A stretch of DNA of 64,000 nt, from contig USBB01000005.1 of assembly GCA_900552795.1 (NCBI GenBank), forward strand, positions 31,469 to 95,468. The letters run 5' to 3'. The notes below the pieces were generated by a model. That model worked only from the letters and a program-made list of their open reading frames with translations. It made no database searches and had not been told where the DNA came from. The stretch's first letter is position 1. Every line of letters starts with the position of its first letter. Source of the DNA: an uncultured Eubacterium sp. (lineage in GTDB: Bacteria > Bacillota > Clostridia > Lachnospirales > Lachnospiraceae). The position numbers and the translations under genes are program-made. Shown here one piece after another: positions 47,932-57,887 of the stretch.

Positions 47932-48753
47932 ATGAGCGGAATGATTTTATGCAGAAGCAAGGAAGCAGATACTCCGTTATATCTTAGCGATACGGGTGTA
48001 AAGATATATTCTTTGGAGGAGCTTTGCTACTATATTTACAACAATATATATATTATCGGTACTGAATTTATAAATGACAGACTGCTTGAATTTATAGAGT
48101 TTGAAACGAAAGAAAAACCTTTGGCAGATATGCTTTCACAGATGATGGAAAGGCATGCGGGGCTTGCAGAAATGGTCGTAGCTATATTAAAATATGTAGA
48201 TTATTACAGTATAAGTGAAATTGAGGCGACAAAGGGAATTTTAAATACGCTTGGCACTAAAAATGTATTTGAGAGACTTAAGCTTCGGGCAGACAGATTT
48301 CTTGAAAATAAGTGTTATTATAGTGCAATAAAAAATTATCTTATGATTACGAAAGAAAAAAGGGACCCTTCGCTTTCGGGAATTTTTTATGCAAAGGTTT
48401 ATCATAATGCGGGCGTTGCTTATGCTTCGATGTTTCTTTACAGTCAGGCGTATCCTTTCTTTGAAGAGGCATACAGATTAGGACAGCACGAAGAGTCAAA
48501 AAGATGCGCAATTGCGGCAAAAAGGCTTTCATTAGGTGATGATTATATAGAAAATGAAGATGCAACTGAGGATGAATATGTTGTAAAATGTGAGATTGAG
48601 ACACTTATTGACAATGCACGATACAGCGATGATTACAGAAAAATTGATGAAATCGAAAAAATGAAGAATGACGGAAATATTGCAGAATATCATTTTAAGA
48701 TATCTGAAATGCTTCAGACTTGGAAAGAACAATATATTAAGTATACATCCTGA
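47932..48753 (+). CDS. Helical-repeat (TPR-like) protein of unknown function
   Basis: A 273-residue soluble protein. The N-terminal part (KIYSLEELCYYIYNNIYIIG) is followed by helices with TPR-like spacing between about residues 125 and 200: CYYSAIKNYLMIT, AKVYHNAGVAYASMFLYSQA and YPFFEEAYRLGQHEESKRCA. An acidic linker and a terminal helix pair complete it. It has no catalytic motif. AAAGGAACGG precedes ATG 47932. By position it should work with the Hsp70-like protein, since TPR domains commonly bind Hsp70-type chaperones, but this is inference only. Confidence 0.65.
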   Translation: MSGMILCRSKEADTPLYLSDTGVKIYSLEELCYYIYNNIYIIGTEFINDRLLEFIEFETKEKPLADMLSQMMERHAGLAEMVVAILKYVDYYSISEIEATKGILNTLGTKNVFERLKLRADRFLENKCYYSAIKNYLMITKEKRDPSLSGIFYAKVYHNAGVAYASMFLYSQAYPFFEEAYRLGQHEESKRCAIAAKRLSLGDDYIENEDATEDEYVVKCEIETLIDNARYSDDYRKIDEIEKMKNDGNIAEYHFKISEMLQTWKEQYIKYTS

Positions 48754-48788
48754 TTATCTCGGGATTTGAAATATAAAGTGAGGATAAG

Positions 48789-50066
48789 ATGGGGATATTA
48801 AAATTTTTAAAGCGTGACAGTACTGAATATGAGCAGGACATGTATTTGTCCGATGAGGAGATTGAGGATCTTGAATTTCCTGAGGAGAGCGATAACCTGG
48901 AATTGTCTTACGATGACAGTATAGACACAAAAATTCAGGAAGCGGCGTTGAATCAGCAGGCTCTTGAAAAGATAAATATATATGTTTTTGATGAAAAGGA
49001 GCTGACTAATTATGTTACGGGACAGTGTGAGATAATTAAGGATGCTGCTAAGAATACTGACTCTGCAATGGATGAATATTCAAGAATATCAGATTATTTT
49101 AAGGATATAGAACAGCTTGAAAATGCACCTGAAAATATTAAAAACGGTATCGCGCTTATGGCTGAGGAAGTGGATAATCTGACTGTTGACAGGCATATAT
49201 ATAAAGCGACTGAGAGCAAGCTGTCAAACAGCGCATATCACAGAATGGAAATGTATGAAGATGAAATCCCACAAATTTATCACATGGTAAAACAGCAGGA
49301 AAACAGTTTTGAAGATTATAAGAGAGATTTAAGGATGCTTGAGGGTGAACGTATGGCATTGCGCCTTGAAGCAAAGACTTTAAGAAAACGTCAGACGACA
49401 ATAAAACAGATTGCAATGACAACGTTTATATGTCTTATGATTGTATTTTCAATATTTACAATAGCAATTATATCTATGGGTGATGATGAAAATATAGCAC
49501 TTTTTTTTGTGGTGACGATACTCGGTGCAGTTTTGGCACTCGGCATGTTTGCACTGCTTAAATCGACTCAGAGACAGGTGCTTGTGACGGAGGTTAAGTT
49601 AAATAAGGCTGTTAATCTTCTTAATAAGGTGAAGATAAAGTATATAAATGCTTTGAATGTGCTTGAATATGAATATCAGAAGCATCATGTAAAAAATGCT
49701 GATGAGCTTGGAAGAAAATATGAAATGTATATGCAGATGAAAGAGGAACAAAAAAGTATTTTGCAGATGACCGGAAGATTAAACGAGGCGCATGAAAATC
49801 TTATAAGTCTGCTTAAAAATGCCGGTATGTGTGAGACGAATTTCTGGATAGGACATATTAAAGCACTTTACAATCATATGGAAATGGTTGAGGTGCGTCA
49901 TGAGCTTTCAATGCAGAGACAGAAGCTGCGTTCGGTATTGGAGTATAACGAGGGAAGAATAAAAGAGGCAAAATTTAATATTAAAAAGGTTACATTAAAA
50001 CATCCTCAATTTACAGAGACAACGATAAAAATATTGGATGATTACGAGAAAAAAACTTTGATTTAA
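48789..50066 (+). CDS. Coiled-coil protein with central membrane hairpin, unknown function
   Basis: A 425-residue protein. The acidic N-terminus (about residues 12-50) leads into a predicted coiled coil (about 85-205). Two hydrophobic segments (about 208-228 and 235-257) form a membrane hairpin separated by MGDDEN, and a second coiled coil occupies about 262-415. Both coiled-coil arms should face the same side, probably the cytosol. It is the last gene of the rarA-linked unit; the next gene, pheS, has its own promoter. It could anchor the upstream soluble proteins to the membrane. No family recognised. Confidence 0.68.
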   Translation: MGILKFLKRDSTEYEQDMYLSDEEIEDLEFPEESDNLELSYDDSIDTKIQEAALNQQALEKINIYVFDEKELTNYVTGQCEIIKDAAKNTDSAMDEYSRISDYFKDIEQLENAPENIKNGIALMAEEVDNLTVDRHIYKATESKLSNSAYHRMEMYEDEIPQIYHMVKQQENSFEDYKRDLRMLEGERMALRLEAKTLRKRQTTIKQIAMTTFICLMIVFSIFTIAIISMGDDENIALFFVVTILGAVLALGMFALLKSTQRQVLVTEVKLNKAVNLLNKVKIKYINALNVLEYEYQKHHVKNADELGRKYEMYMQMKEEQKSILQMTGRLNEAHENLISLLKNAGMCETNFWIGHIKALYNHMEMVEVRHELSMQRQKLRSVLEYNEGRIKEAKFNIKKVTLKHPQFTETTIKILDDYEKKTLI

Positions 50067-50076
50067 TATAAAAAGC

Positions 50077-50104
50077 TTGCCAATTATGGCTCATGTGTTA
50101 AAAT
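50077..50104 (+). promoter_or_regulatory. pheST promoter
   Basis: TTGCCA at 50077-50082 and TAAAAT at 50099-50104 are 16 bp apart, with TGT just before the -10 (extended -10). The leader is about 30 nt, so no T-box can be present. Confidence 0.6.
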
Positions 50105-50140
50105 TAAATTTAGGTTTTTATTTTTGGAGGAAAGAAAATT

Positions 50141-51160
50141 ATGAAAGAAAGACTTCAGGAAATTAAAGAAAGAGCATTGTCACAGATTAATGCTACTGAT
50201 TCTCTTGATAAATTGAATGATATCAGAGTATCTTTTTTAGGAAAAAAAGGTGAGTTGACAGAAGTACTTAAAGGCATGAAAGATGTGGCACCTGAGGACA
50301 GACCGATTGTAGGTCAGATTGTAAATGAGACAAGACAGGCTATAGAGGAAGTTCTTGAGAAAGCAAAGAAAGATTTATCCTCTAAGCTTCGTGAGCTTCA
50401 GATGAAAAGCGAGGTTATCGATGTAACACTCCCTGCAAAAAAAGCAAATGCAGGTCACAGTCATCCTAATACACTCGCACTTGAAGAAGTTAAGAAGATA
50501 TTTATGGGTATGGGATATGAAGTAGTTGAGGGCCCGGAAGTTGAATATGATTATTATAATTTTGAGGCACTTAATATTCCGGCAAATCATCCGGCTAAGG
50601 ATGAGCAGGATACATTTTACATAGATGACAAGGTTGTTCTTCGTACACAGACATCTTCAGTACAGGTTCGTGAAATGGAGAAAGGAAAGCTTCCTATAAG
50701 AATGATATCACCGGGAAGAGTTTTCAGAGCCGATGAAGTTGATGCTACACACTCTCCTTGCTTTCATCAGGTAGAGGGGATGGTTATAGATGAGGGTATC
50801 ACATTTGCAGATTTAAAGGGTACTTTGGCAGAGTTTGCAAAAGAGCTTTTTGGACCTGAGACAAAGGTTAAATTCAGACCGCATCATTTCCCATTTACAG
50901 AGCCGAGCGCAGAGATGGACGTTTCGTGCTTTAAGTGCGGAGGAAAAGGCTGCCGCATGTGTAAAGGTGAGGGCTGGATTGAGATACTCGGCTGCGGTAT
51001 GATACATCCGCACGTGTTTGAAATGAGCGGAATAGATCAGGATAAATACACAGGCTTTGCATTTGGTATAGGACTTGAAAGAATTGCACTGTTAAAGTAT
51101 GAAATTGATGATATGAGACTTATGTATGAAAATGATACACGTTTCTTAAAGCAGTTTTAA
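50141..51160 (+). CDS. pheS: Phenylalanyl-tRNA synthetase alpha subunit
   Basis: Catalytic class II subunit of the alpha2-beta2 enzyme. The N-terminal coiled coil binds tRNA. Motif 2 is in RMISPGRVFRADEVDATHSP, the Phe pocket reads FRPHHFPFTEPSAE, and motif 3 is FAFGIGLERIALLKY. A Cys cluster CFKCGGKGCRMC is a zinc-type insert near residue 266. The length is 339 residues. GGAGG precedes ATG 50141. pheT follows after 31 bp. Confidence 0.97.
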   Translation: MKERLQEIKERALSQINATDSLDKLNDIRVSFLGKKGELTEVLKGMKDVAPEDRPIVGQIVNETRQAIEEVLEKAKKDLSSKLRELQMKSEVIDVTLPAKKANAGHSHPNTLALEEVKKIFMGMGYEVVEGPEVEYDYYNFEALNIPANHPAKDEQDTFYIDDKVVLRTQTSSVQVREMEKGKLPIRMISPGRVFRADEVDATHSPCFHQVEGMVIDEGITFADLKGTLAEFAKELFGPETKVKFRPHHFPFTEPSAEMDVSCFKCGGKGCRMCKGEGWIEILGCGMIHPHVFEMSGIDQDKYTGFAFGIGLERIALLKYEIDDMRLMYENDTRFLKQF

Positions 51161-51190
51161 TATTTATAATTATGGAATGGAGATTAGGAA

Positions 51191-53623
51191 ATGAATACAT
51201 CATTAAATTGGATTAAATCTATGGTTCCGGGAATGGATGATGTTGCAGACCAGCAGTTTGCTGATGCCATGACACTTTCAGGAACAAAGGTTGAGAGTTA
51301 TGTAAGATATAATAAAAATCTTGATAAGATTGTAATTGGTGAGATTTTATCAGTTGAAAAGCATCCTGATGCTGATAAGCTTGTTGTATGTCAGGTAAAT
51401 GTCGGCAGTGAGACAGTGCAGATTGTCACAGGTGCTCCAAATATAGTTGTTGGAACTTCAGGTCAGAAAGTTCCTGTAGTTCTTGACGGAGGATGCGTTG
51501 CAGCCGGACATGACGGAGGAGCTTTGCCGGAGAACGGAATTAAGATTAAAAAGGGTAAATTAAGAGGAGTTGAGAGCTGCGGAATGATGTGCGGCATTGA
51601 GGAGCTCGGCTCATCAAGAGAGTTTTATCCGGATGCGGCTGAGAATGGTATTTATATACTTCCTGATGATGCAGTTGTCGGAGAAGATGCGGTGAAGTAC
51701 TTAGGTCTTGATGATGTTGTATATGAGTATGAGATAACAAATAACCGTGTTGACTGCTACAGCGTTATCGGTATAGCAAGAGAGGCGGCGGCTACATTTA
51801 ATAAGCCTTTTAATGCCCCTGTGGTTGCCATGACAGGAAACACCGAGGACGTAAATGATTATGTAAGCGTAGATGTAAAGGCATCTGACCTTTGTACAAG
51901 ATATGTTGCAAGAGTTGTCAAGAATATAAAAATAGCTCCGTCACCGAGATGGATGCAGGTAAGACTTGCATCAGCAGGCATACGACCAATTAATAACATA
52001 GTCGATATTACAAATTATGTAATGGAAGAGTACGGTCAGCCAATGCATGCTTATGATATGGATAAGATTGCAGGAAATAAGATAATTGTCCGGAAAGCCG
52101 AAGATAATGAGACATTTGTTACACTTGACGGACAGGAAAGAAAGCTTGATTCATCAATGCTTATGATATGTGATGACGAGAAGGCTATCGGTATCGCCGG
52201 TATAATGGGCGGTGAAAATTCAAAAATCACTGATGATGTAACAACAATGCTTTTTGAGGCAGCCACATTTGACGGTACAAATATAAGAAAGTCGACTAAG
52301 AGACTCGGCTTAAGAACAGATGCGTCAGGTAAGTTTGAGAAAGGCCTTGACCCTGAAAATGCAATGGCAGCAATCAACAGAGCATGTCAGCTTATTGAAG
52401 AACTTGGTGCTGGTGAGATTGTCGGAGGCGCAGTAGATGTATACCCTGTAAAGAAAGAAAAAGAAAGAATCAAATTTGAGCCTGAAAAGATTAATGCTTT
52501 GCTTGGTACCAATGTATCATCAGAAGAGATGATGACATATTTCAAAAAACTTGAAATTGATTATGATAAAGAAGCAAACGAGCTCATTATACCTACATTC
52601 AGACAGGATTTGCACAGATGTGCTGATATCGCTGAGGAGGTTGCAAGATTTTTCGGCTATGACAATATTCCTACAACACTTCCGCACGGTGCAACTACGA
52701 TGGGCAAGATTTCTTTCAAGCAAAGAATTGAGCAGGTGGCTTCAGAAGTAGCACAGTTTAGCGGATTTTCACAGGCTATGACATATTCTTTTGAAAGCCC
52801 TAAGGTATTTGATAAATTAAAAATAGCTGAAGATTCAAAGCTTAGAAAGACTGTAGTCATATCAAATCCGCTCGGAGAAGATTTCTCTGTAATGAGAACG
52901 CTTCCTCTTAATGGTATGCTTACTTCATTGTCAACAAATTATAACAGAAGAAATAAGGATGTTAAGCTTTATGAGCTTGCGACAGTTTATATTCCTTCAG
53001 ATAATTCAGAAGAATCGCTTCCTGATGAGAGAGTGCAGTTTACACTTGGAAGCTTCGGAGAAGGAGATTTCTTTACAATGAAAGGTGTTGTAGAAGAATT
53101 TCTTGAAAAGATAGGAATGAATGTAAGACCTGAATATAATCCTGAAGGTGGTAAAGAATTCCTGCATCCGGGAAGACAGGCAGAGATTGTTTATGATGGA
53201 ACCGTAATCGGTTATATGGGCGAGGTTCATCCTGATGTTGCCGATACGTACGGAATTGGTGACAGACCTGTTGTTGCAGTGCTTGATTTGCCTGTTATCA
53301 CACAGATGGCTTCATTTGACAGAAAATATAAAGGGATTGCAAAGTTCCCTGCCGTTACAAGAGATATAAGTATGGTTATGCCAAAGGATATGCTTGTAGG
53401 CAGTGTTGAAAAGATTATTGAAAAGCGCGGCGGTGCAATTCTTGAAAATTACAGCCTGTTTGATATTTATGAGGGTGAACAGATTAAGAAGGGCTTTAAG
53501 TCGGTTGCTTATACAATATCTTTCAGAGCAAAAGACAGAACACTTGAAGATAAGGATATACAGCCTGTTATGGAAAAAGTATTAGAGGACTTGTCTTTAC
53601 TGGGAATTGAACTTAGAGCTTAA
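51191..53623 (+). CDS. pheT: Phenylalanyl-tRNA synthetase beta subunit
   Basis: Non-catalytic class II partner that holds editing and tRNA-binding domains. Residues 1-150 contain a tRNA-binding (EMAP-like) domain with HPDADKLVVCQVNVG and GVESCGMMCG. The B3/B4 editing region follows, then B5 and a C-terminal ferredoxin-like anticodon domain (FPAVTRDISMVMPK near residue 720). The length is 810 residues. GGAGA lies before ATG 51191. It is followed by queA after 21 bp, probably on the same transcript. Confidence 0.97.
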   Translation: MNTSLNWIKSMVPGMDDVADQQFADAMTLSGTKVESYVRYNKNLDKIVIGEILSVEKHPDADKLVVCQVNVGSETVQIVTGAPNIVVGTSGQKVPVVLDGGCVAAGHDGGALPENGIKIKKGKLRGVESCGMMCGIEELGSSREFYPDAAENGIYILPDDAVVGEDAVKYLGLDDVVYEYEITNNRVDCYSVIGIAREAAATFNKPFNAPVVAMTGNTEDVNDYVSVDVKASDLCTRYVARVVKNIKIAPSPRWMQVRLASAGIRPINNIVDITNYVMEEYGQPMHAYDMDKIAGNKIIVRKAEDNETFVTLDGQERKLDSSMLMICDDEKAIGIAGIMGGENSKITDDVTTMLFEAATFDGTNIRKSTKRLGLRTDASGKFEKGLDPENAMAAINRACQLIEELGAGEIVGGAVDVYPVKKEKERIKFEPEKINALLGTNVSSEEMMTYFKKLEIDYDKEANELIIPTFRQDLHRCADIAEEVARFFGYDNIPTTLPHGATTMGKISFKQRIEQVASEVAQFSGFSQAMTYSFESPKVFDKLKIAEDSKLRKTVVISNPLGEDFSVMRTLPLNGMLTSLSTNYNRRNKDVKLYELATVYIPSDNSEESLPDERVQFTLGSFGEGDFFTMKGVVEEFLEKIGMNVRPEYNPEGGKEFLHPGRQAEIVYDGTVIGYMGEVHPDVADTYGIGDRPVVAVLDLPVITQMASFDRKYKGIAKFPAVTRDISMVMPKDMLVGSVEKIIEKRGGAILENYSLFDIYEGEQIKKGFKSVAYTISFRAKDRTLEDKDIQPVMEKVLEDLSLLGIELRA

Positions 53624-53643
53624 TGTGAAAGGTTTTTTATATA

Positions 53644-54675
53644 ATGGATTTACATGATTTTTATTATGATTTGCCGCAGGAGCTTATAGCGCAGGATCCG
53701 TTGTCTGACCGCTCAAGTTCAAGGCTTATGGTTCTTGATAAAATAAGCGGACAGATAGAGCATAAGGTGTTTAAGGATATAATCGATTACTTAAATCCGG
53801 GCGATTGTCTTGTTATAAATGATACTAAAGTTATTCCAGCCCGTCTTATAGGCGAAAAGGTTGATACAGGGGCAGCAGTAGAGGTGCTTCTTCTTACAAG
53901 AAAGAGCGATTGTGCCGATACATGGGAGGTTCTTGTAAAACCGGGCAAAAAGGCCAGAGTAGGGGCAAAAATAAGCTTTGGCGGCGGTAAGCTTATCGGC
54001 GAGGTTATAGATATAGTTGATGAGGGAAACAGAATAGTACGTTTTTCTTATGACGGTATATTTGAGGAGGTTCTTGACGAGCTTGGTCAGATGCCTCTGC
54101 CGCCGTATATAACGCATAAGCTTGAGGATAAGAACCGTTATCAGACAGTTTATGCTACGCATGAGGGTTCTGCGGCTGCACCGACAGCCGGACTTCATTT
54201 TACGCCGGAGCTGCTTCGTGCTATACAGGAAAAAGGTGTAGATATAGCGAGAGTTACTCTGCATGTGGGACTTGGTACCTTCAGACCCGTTAAGGTTGAA
54301 AATATATTAGAACATCATATGCATTCAGAATTTTATATGGTTGATGAGGAAGCTGCAGAAAAGATAAACAGGGCAAAGAAAAATGGCGGAAGAATTATAG
54401 CAGTCGGAACAACGAGTACAAGAACACTTGAATCGGTTGCTGCTGATGATGGTACAATAAAAGCCTGCAGCGGATGGACGCAGATTTTTATTTATCCTGG
54501 TTATAAGTTTAAAGCTATAGATTGCCTTATAACTAATTTTCATCTGCCTGAATCAACGTTGGTAATGCTTGTGTCAGCTCTTGCAGGCAGGGAAAATGTA
54601 CTTAACGCATATGAGAAAGCAGTAGAAGAAAAGTATAGATTTTTCAGTTTCGGAGATGCGATGTTTATACATTAA
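53644..54675 (+). CDS. queA: S-adenosylmethionine:tRNA ribosyltransferase-isomerase
   Basis: Adds the cyclopentene-epoxide ring during queuosine formation in tRNA. Family landmarks are [20 protein letters not shown] at the N-terminus, [10 protein letters not shown] near residue 60, [16 protein letters not shown] near 175 and [20 protein letters not shown] near 300. At 343 residues it is normal length. No queuosine precursor genes or tgt follow; RNase P RNA comes next. Confidence 0.96.
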   Translation: MDLHDFYYDLPQELIAQDPLSDRSSSRLMVLDKISGQIEHKVFKDIIDYLNPGDCLVINDTKVIPARLIGEKVDTGAAVEVLLLTRKSDCADTWEVLVKPGKKARVGAKISFGGGKLIGEVIDIVDEGNRIVRFSYDGIFEEVLDELGQMPLPPYITHKLEDKNRYQTVYATHEGSAAAPTAGLHFTPELLRAIQEKGVDIARVTLHVGLGTFRPVKVENILEHHMHSEFYMVDEEAAEKINRAKKNGGRIIAVGTTSTRTLESVAADDGTIKACSGWTQIFIYPGYKFKAIDCLITNFHLPESTLVMLVSALAGRENVLNAYEKAVEEKYRFFSFGDAMFIH

Positions 54676-54690
54676 TTTGTATGTATTTTG

Positions 54691-55043
54691 AGTAGCACAG
54701 ATGATCGCGGCTGCAAGTGCCGAAAGGCCGCAGGTGAGGAAAGTCCGGGCTTCATAGGGCAGGGTGCCAGATAACGTCTGGTGGAGGTGACTCCAAGGAT
54801 AGTGCAACAGAAATAAACCGCCGGATTTGTCCGGTAAGGGTGGAAAGGCAGTGTAAGAGACTACCGCATGGCTGGTAACAGACATGGCTCTGTAAACCCC
54901 ATCCGAAGCAAGACCAAACAAAAAGCTATACGGCTGCCCGTCGTGCTTTTAGGTAGGTCGCTTGAGTCTGCTGGTGACAGCAGAATTAGATAGATGATCA
55001 TCATGCGCGTATGCGCAGACATAACCCGGCTTACAGTGCTGCT
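54691..55043 (+). ncRNA. rnpB: RNase P RNA, bacterial type A-like
   Basis: Catalytic RNA of tRNA 5' maturation. The universal block GAGGAAAGTCCGGGC lies near 54736-54750, and the J-regions GTAAACCCC and GAAGCAAGACC near 54892-54915. The terminal helix pairs AGCAC near the start with GTGCT near the end. The 3' part ATAACCCGGCTTACAG is the conserved P4-strand region. About 353 nt is the usual size. It lies between queA and the converging pyr genes. I judge it type A rather than Bacillus type B from the layout, less certainly. Confidence 0.93.
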
Positions 55044-55084
55044 CAAAATTTTTTGACACTGTAATCTAATTAAACAAAAAATAA

Positions 55085-55130
55085 AATAAGCTGAGGAATT
55101 GAAAATAAATTCAATTCCCCAGCTTATTTT
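55085..55130. terminator. Bidirectional terminator between rnpB and pyrI
   Basis: A 19-bp stem with a single G-T wobble (55085-55103 with 55110-55128, arms starting AATAAGCTG and ending CAGCTTATT) has T-runs on both strands. It should end transcription of rnpB on the + strand and of pyrBI on the - strand. Confidence 0.85.
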
Positions 55131-55155
55131 TACTGTATAGGAAAACGACACTTTT

Positions 55156-55581
55156 TTAGCGTGTATATTTTTCTTCGCAGTATTTGCAGCGATACACCTG
55201 CTTATCTTCATCTGTGAGGAGGAAGATGTGGTCAAGCTCCTGTTCAATAGAAGTAATACATCTTGGGTTTTTGCATCGGATAACATTCGTTATCTGTTTT
55301 GGAAGAGATAAATCCTTTTTCTCAATTATCACTCCGTCCTTTATTATGTTGACGGTGATATTGTGGTCGATAAAACCTAATACATCAAGGTCAACCAGGT
55401 CCAATCCGCCCTCTATTTTAATGATGTCCTTTTTTCCCATTTTGTTGCTTTTTGCATTTTTTATTATTGCAACACAGCAGTCAAGCTTATCTAAACCGAG
55501 ATGCTTATAAATCATCATTGATTTTCCGGCTTCAATATGGTCAAGAACAAAACCGTTATTTAATTGTCCGACATTTAACAT
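55156..55581 (-). CDS. pyrI: Aspartate carbamoyltransferase regulatory chain
   Basis: Allosteric subunit that binds CTP/ATP and tunes PyrB. The nucleotide-binding domain starts LNVGQLNNGFVLDHIEAGKS. The zinc domain that contacts PyrB holds CKNPRC and CKYCEEKY, the four Cys ligands. The length is 141 residues. GAAATGAGG lies 9 nt before its ATG. It is downstream of pyrB by 40 bp in the same operon. A longer overlapping reading frame toward rnpB is a shadow. Confidence 0.96.
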   Translation of the reverse strand: MLNVGQLNNGFVLDHIEAGKSMMIYKHLGLDKLDCCVAIIKNAKSNKMGKKDIIKIEGGLDLVDLDVLGFIDHNITVNIIKDGVIIEKKDLSLPKQITNVIRCKNPRCITSIEQELDHIFLLTDEDKQVYRCKYCEEKYTR

Positions 55582-55621
55582 TATTATACCTCATTTCTTA
55601 AATATATTTTGTTCCGTAAAT

Positions 55622-56557
55622 TTATTTATCAAGGTCAACTTCTTTATCAAGGCCGAGCAGGGTCATAATAAGTGCCATACGCACATATACGCCATACTGT
55701 GCCTGCTTAAAGTATGCTGCGCGTGGATCATCATCCACCTCTACAGATATTTCATTTACACGAGGCAGCGGGTGCAATATATACATATCTTTCTTGGCAA
55801 GCCCCATTTTTTCCTTATTTAGAATATAAAAATCTTTCATTCTTAAATATTCGTCTTCACTGAAAAATCTTTCCTTTTGGACTCTTGTCATATAAAGAAT
55901 ATCGAGCTGCGGCATTACATCTTCGAGCTTTTCTACTTCCTCAAATTCCACATTGTTGCCTTTTAAAACATCTTCTCTTATATAGTCCGGAACGCGCAGT
56001 TCTTTTGGAGAAATAAGAATGAATTTGATGTTATCATAACGGATAAGGGAATTGATGAGTGAATGGACTGTACGTCCGAATTTTAAGTCACCGCACAAGC
56101 CAATAGTGAAATTGTTAAGAGAACCTTTTAGTTCACGGATAGTCATAAGATCGGTGAGAGTCTGTGTAGGATGCTGATGACCGCCATCACCTGCGTTAAT
56201 GACCGGTATTCCCGATTTTTCGGCAGCAACCATAGGTGCTCCTTCTTTAGGGTGGCGCATAGCACATATATCAGCATAGCATGATATTACGCGTATTGTA
56301 TCAGAAACGCTTTCACCTTTTGCTGCAGAACTTGAATCAGCAGAAGAAAAACCTAAAACAGAACCGCCAAGATTTAACATAGCTGCTTCAAAGCTTAGTC
56401 TTGTTCTTGTACTTGGCTCATAAAATAGTGTCGCAAGCTTTTTGCCGTCACATACATGGCTGTATTTCTTTTGGTTTTGTGAAATGTCTCTTGCGAGATC
56501 CAGTAACTGCTCAAGCTCTTTTACACTAAAGTCGAGTGGATTTAGTAAATGTTTCAT
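55622..56557 (-). CDS. pyrB: Aspartate carbamoyltransferase catalytic chain
   Basis: Joins carbamoyl phosphate and aspartate in pyrimidine synthesis. The carbamoyl-phosphate loop is [12 protein letters not shown] near residue 53, [12 protein letters not shown] is near 134, and the aspartate-site block [10 protein letters not shown] and HPLPRVNEI near 228 and 266. The length is 311 residues. It forms the pyrBI operon and is divergent from trpS. AAGGAGG is upstream of the start. The leader is too short for a PyrR attenuator. Confidence 0.97.
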   Translation of the reverse strand: MKHLLNPLDFSVKELEQLLDLARDISQNQKKYSHVCDGKKLATLFYEPSTRTRLSFEAAMLNLGGSVLGFSSADSSSAAKGESVSDTIRVISCYADICAMRHPKEGAPMVAAEKSGIPVINAGDGGHQHPTQTLTDLMTIRELKGSLNNFTIGLCGDLKFGRTVHSLINSLIRYDNIKFILISPKELRVPDYIREDVLKGNNVEFEEVEKLEDVMPQLDILYMTRVQKERFFSEDEYLRMKDFYILNKEKMGLAKKDMYILHPLPRVNEISVEVDDDPRAAYFKQAQYGVYVRMALIMTLLGLDKEVDLDK

Positions 56558-56587
56558 TCGGGTCCTCCTTAAAAATATTCTTTACAT

Positions 56588-56616
56588 ATTCTACTATTAA
56601 TTGAAATAATTCTCAA
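56588..56616 (-). promoter_or_regulatory. pyrBI promoter, minus strand
   Basis: On the minus strand TTGAGA (56611-56616) and TAGAAT (56588-56593) are 17 bp apart. The -35 box directly abuts the -35 of the divergent trpS promoter, so the two promoters are back to back and can hardly bind polymerase simultaneously. Confidence 0.65.
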
Positions 56617-56645
56617 TTGTTATTTTTAAATAATTGTGTTAAAAT
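56617..56645 (+). promoter_or_regulatory. trpS promoter
   Basis: TTGTTA at 56617-56622 and TAAAAT at 56640-56645 are 17 bp apart, about 55 bp upstream of the start codon. No T-box fits in the leader. Confidence 0.6.
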
Positions 56646-56699
56646 AATGTAAACTTTGCAGTGTGTTAAGTTATAAAAGTTTTAGTAGGAGGACTTGTA

Positions 56700-57785
56700 A
56701 TGTCAAAGATTATTCTAACAGGGGACAGGCCAACAGGTAAGCTTCATCTTGGTCATTATGTAGGTTCACTTAAAAGAAGAGTTGAATTACAAAATTCAGG
56801 TGAATTTGAAAAGATATTTATTATGATAGCGGATGCACAGGCATTGACAGACAATGCCGATAACCCTGAAAAGGTACGTCAGAATATTATAGAGGTTGCG
56901 TTAGATTATTTATCATGCGGAATTGACCCTGAAAAGTCAAATATATTTATACAGTCTCAGGTACCTCAGCTTACGGAATTAACATTTTATTATATGAATC
57001 TTGTTACGGTATCAAGACTGCAGAGAAATCCGACAGTAAAGTCAGAGATACAGATGCGTAATTTTGAGACAAGTATACCGGTTGGATTTTTTACTTATCC
57101 TATAAGCCAGGCAGCCGATATAACTGCATTTAAGGCTACGACAGTTCCGGTTGGTGAGGATCAGGAGCCGATGATAGAGCAGACAAGGGAGATAGTGCGT
57201 AAGTTTAATTCCACATACGCAGAGACTCTTATTGAACCTCAGATACTTCTGCCTGATAATAAGGCATGTTTAAGACTTCCTGGTACTGATGGCAAAGCTA
57301 AGATGAGCAAGTCATTAGGAAACTGCATTTATCTTTCGGATACACCTGAGGATGTAAAGAAAAAGGTAATGAGCATGTATACTGACCCTGAGCATATAAG
57401 AGTGGAGGATCCAGGCAAAATTGAGGGTAACTGTGTGTTTACATATCTTGATGCGTTTATTGAGCCTGAAGATTTTTCATTATTCCTTTCTGATTATAAT
57501 AATATGGATGAATTAAAAGATCATTATAAGAGAGGCGGACTTGGAGATGTAAAGGTTAAGAAATTCTTAAACAATGTGCTTCAAAAGCAGCTTGAGCCTA
57601 TAAGAGCCAGACGTCATGAATATGAAAAGGATATTCCTGAGGTTTATAATATTTTGCAGAAAGGTACTAAAGCGGCTTATGAGGTGGCACAACAGACACT
57701 TGAGGAAGTTAAATCTGCAATGAAAATTAATTATTTTGAGGATTCAGAGCTTATAAGAGTTCAGTCAGAGAAATATAATGGTTGA
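56700..57785 (+). CDS. trpS: Tryptophanyl-tRNA synthetase
   Basis: Class I enzyme charging tRNA-Trp. The HIGH-like motif is [12 protein letters not shown] near residue 17, and KMSKSLG is near 201. [13 protein letters not shown] and [19 protein letters not shown] are further family signatures. The length is 361 residues. GGAGGA precedes ATG 56700. It stands alone, with a divergent pyr operon upstream and a strong terminator after. Confidence 0.97.
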   Translation: MSKIILTGDRPTGKLHLGHYVGSLKRRVELQNSGEFEKIFIMIADAQALTDNADNPEKVRQNIIEVALDYLSCGIDPEKSNIFIQSQVPQLTELTFYYMNLVTVSRLQRNPTVKSEIQMRNFETSIPVGFFTYPISQAADITAFKATTVPVGEDQEPMIEQTREIVRKFNSTYAETLIEPQILLPDNKACLRLPGTDGKAKMSKSLGNCIYLSDTPEDVKKKVMSMYTDPEHIRVEDPGKIEGNCVFTYLDAFIEPEDFSLFLSDYNNMDELKDHYKRGGLGDVKVKKFLNNVLQKQLEPIRARRHEYEKDIPEVYNILQKGTKAAYEVAQQTLEEVKSAMKINYFEDSELIRVQSEKYNG

Positions 57786-57799
57786 ATAAAATAAAATAT

Positions 57800-57846
57800 C
57801 CGGCGGCTTAATCATTGGTTATGTACCTGATTAAGCCGCCGGTTTA
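57800..57846. terminator. Terminator after trpS
   Basis: A perfect 15-bp stem (57800-57814 with 57828-57842, arms beginning CCGGCGG and ending CCGCCGG) is followed by TTTATTGTT. On the minus strand an AT-rich run (ATATTTTATT) follows the same stem, so it may also end the converging lactonase transcript. Confidence 0.85.
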
Positions 57847-57887
57847 TTGTTAGGGCCAAGCCCTGTTTACCAAAATTCCGTTTTTCG

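Noticed and set aside
54574..55286. Open frames on the minus strand over RNase P RNA and the 3' end of pyrI
   Set aside because: They overlap a well-conserved structural RNA and the real pyrI frame, and their translations show no family features.
55582..55600. GAAATGAGG before pyrI as a further copy of the dispersed element
   Set aside because: This 9-mer is close to the ideal Shine-Dalgarno (AGAAAGGAGG) and also precedes sufB and glyQS, so alone it shows only ribosome binding.
57850..57866. AGGGC-CAA-GCCCT mini-hairpin between trpS and the lactonase gene
   Set aside because: A 5-bp stem with a 3-nt loop next to a much stronger terminator; probably incidental.
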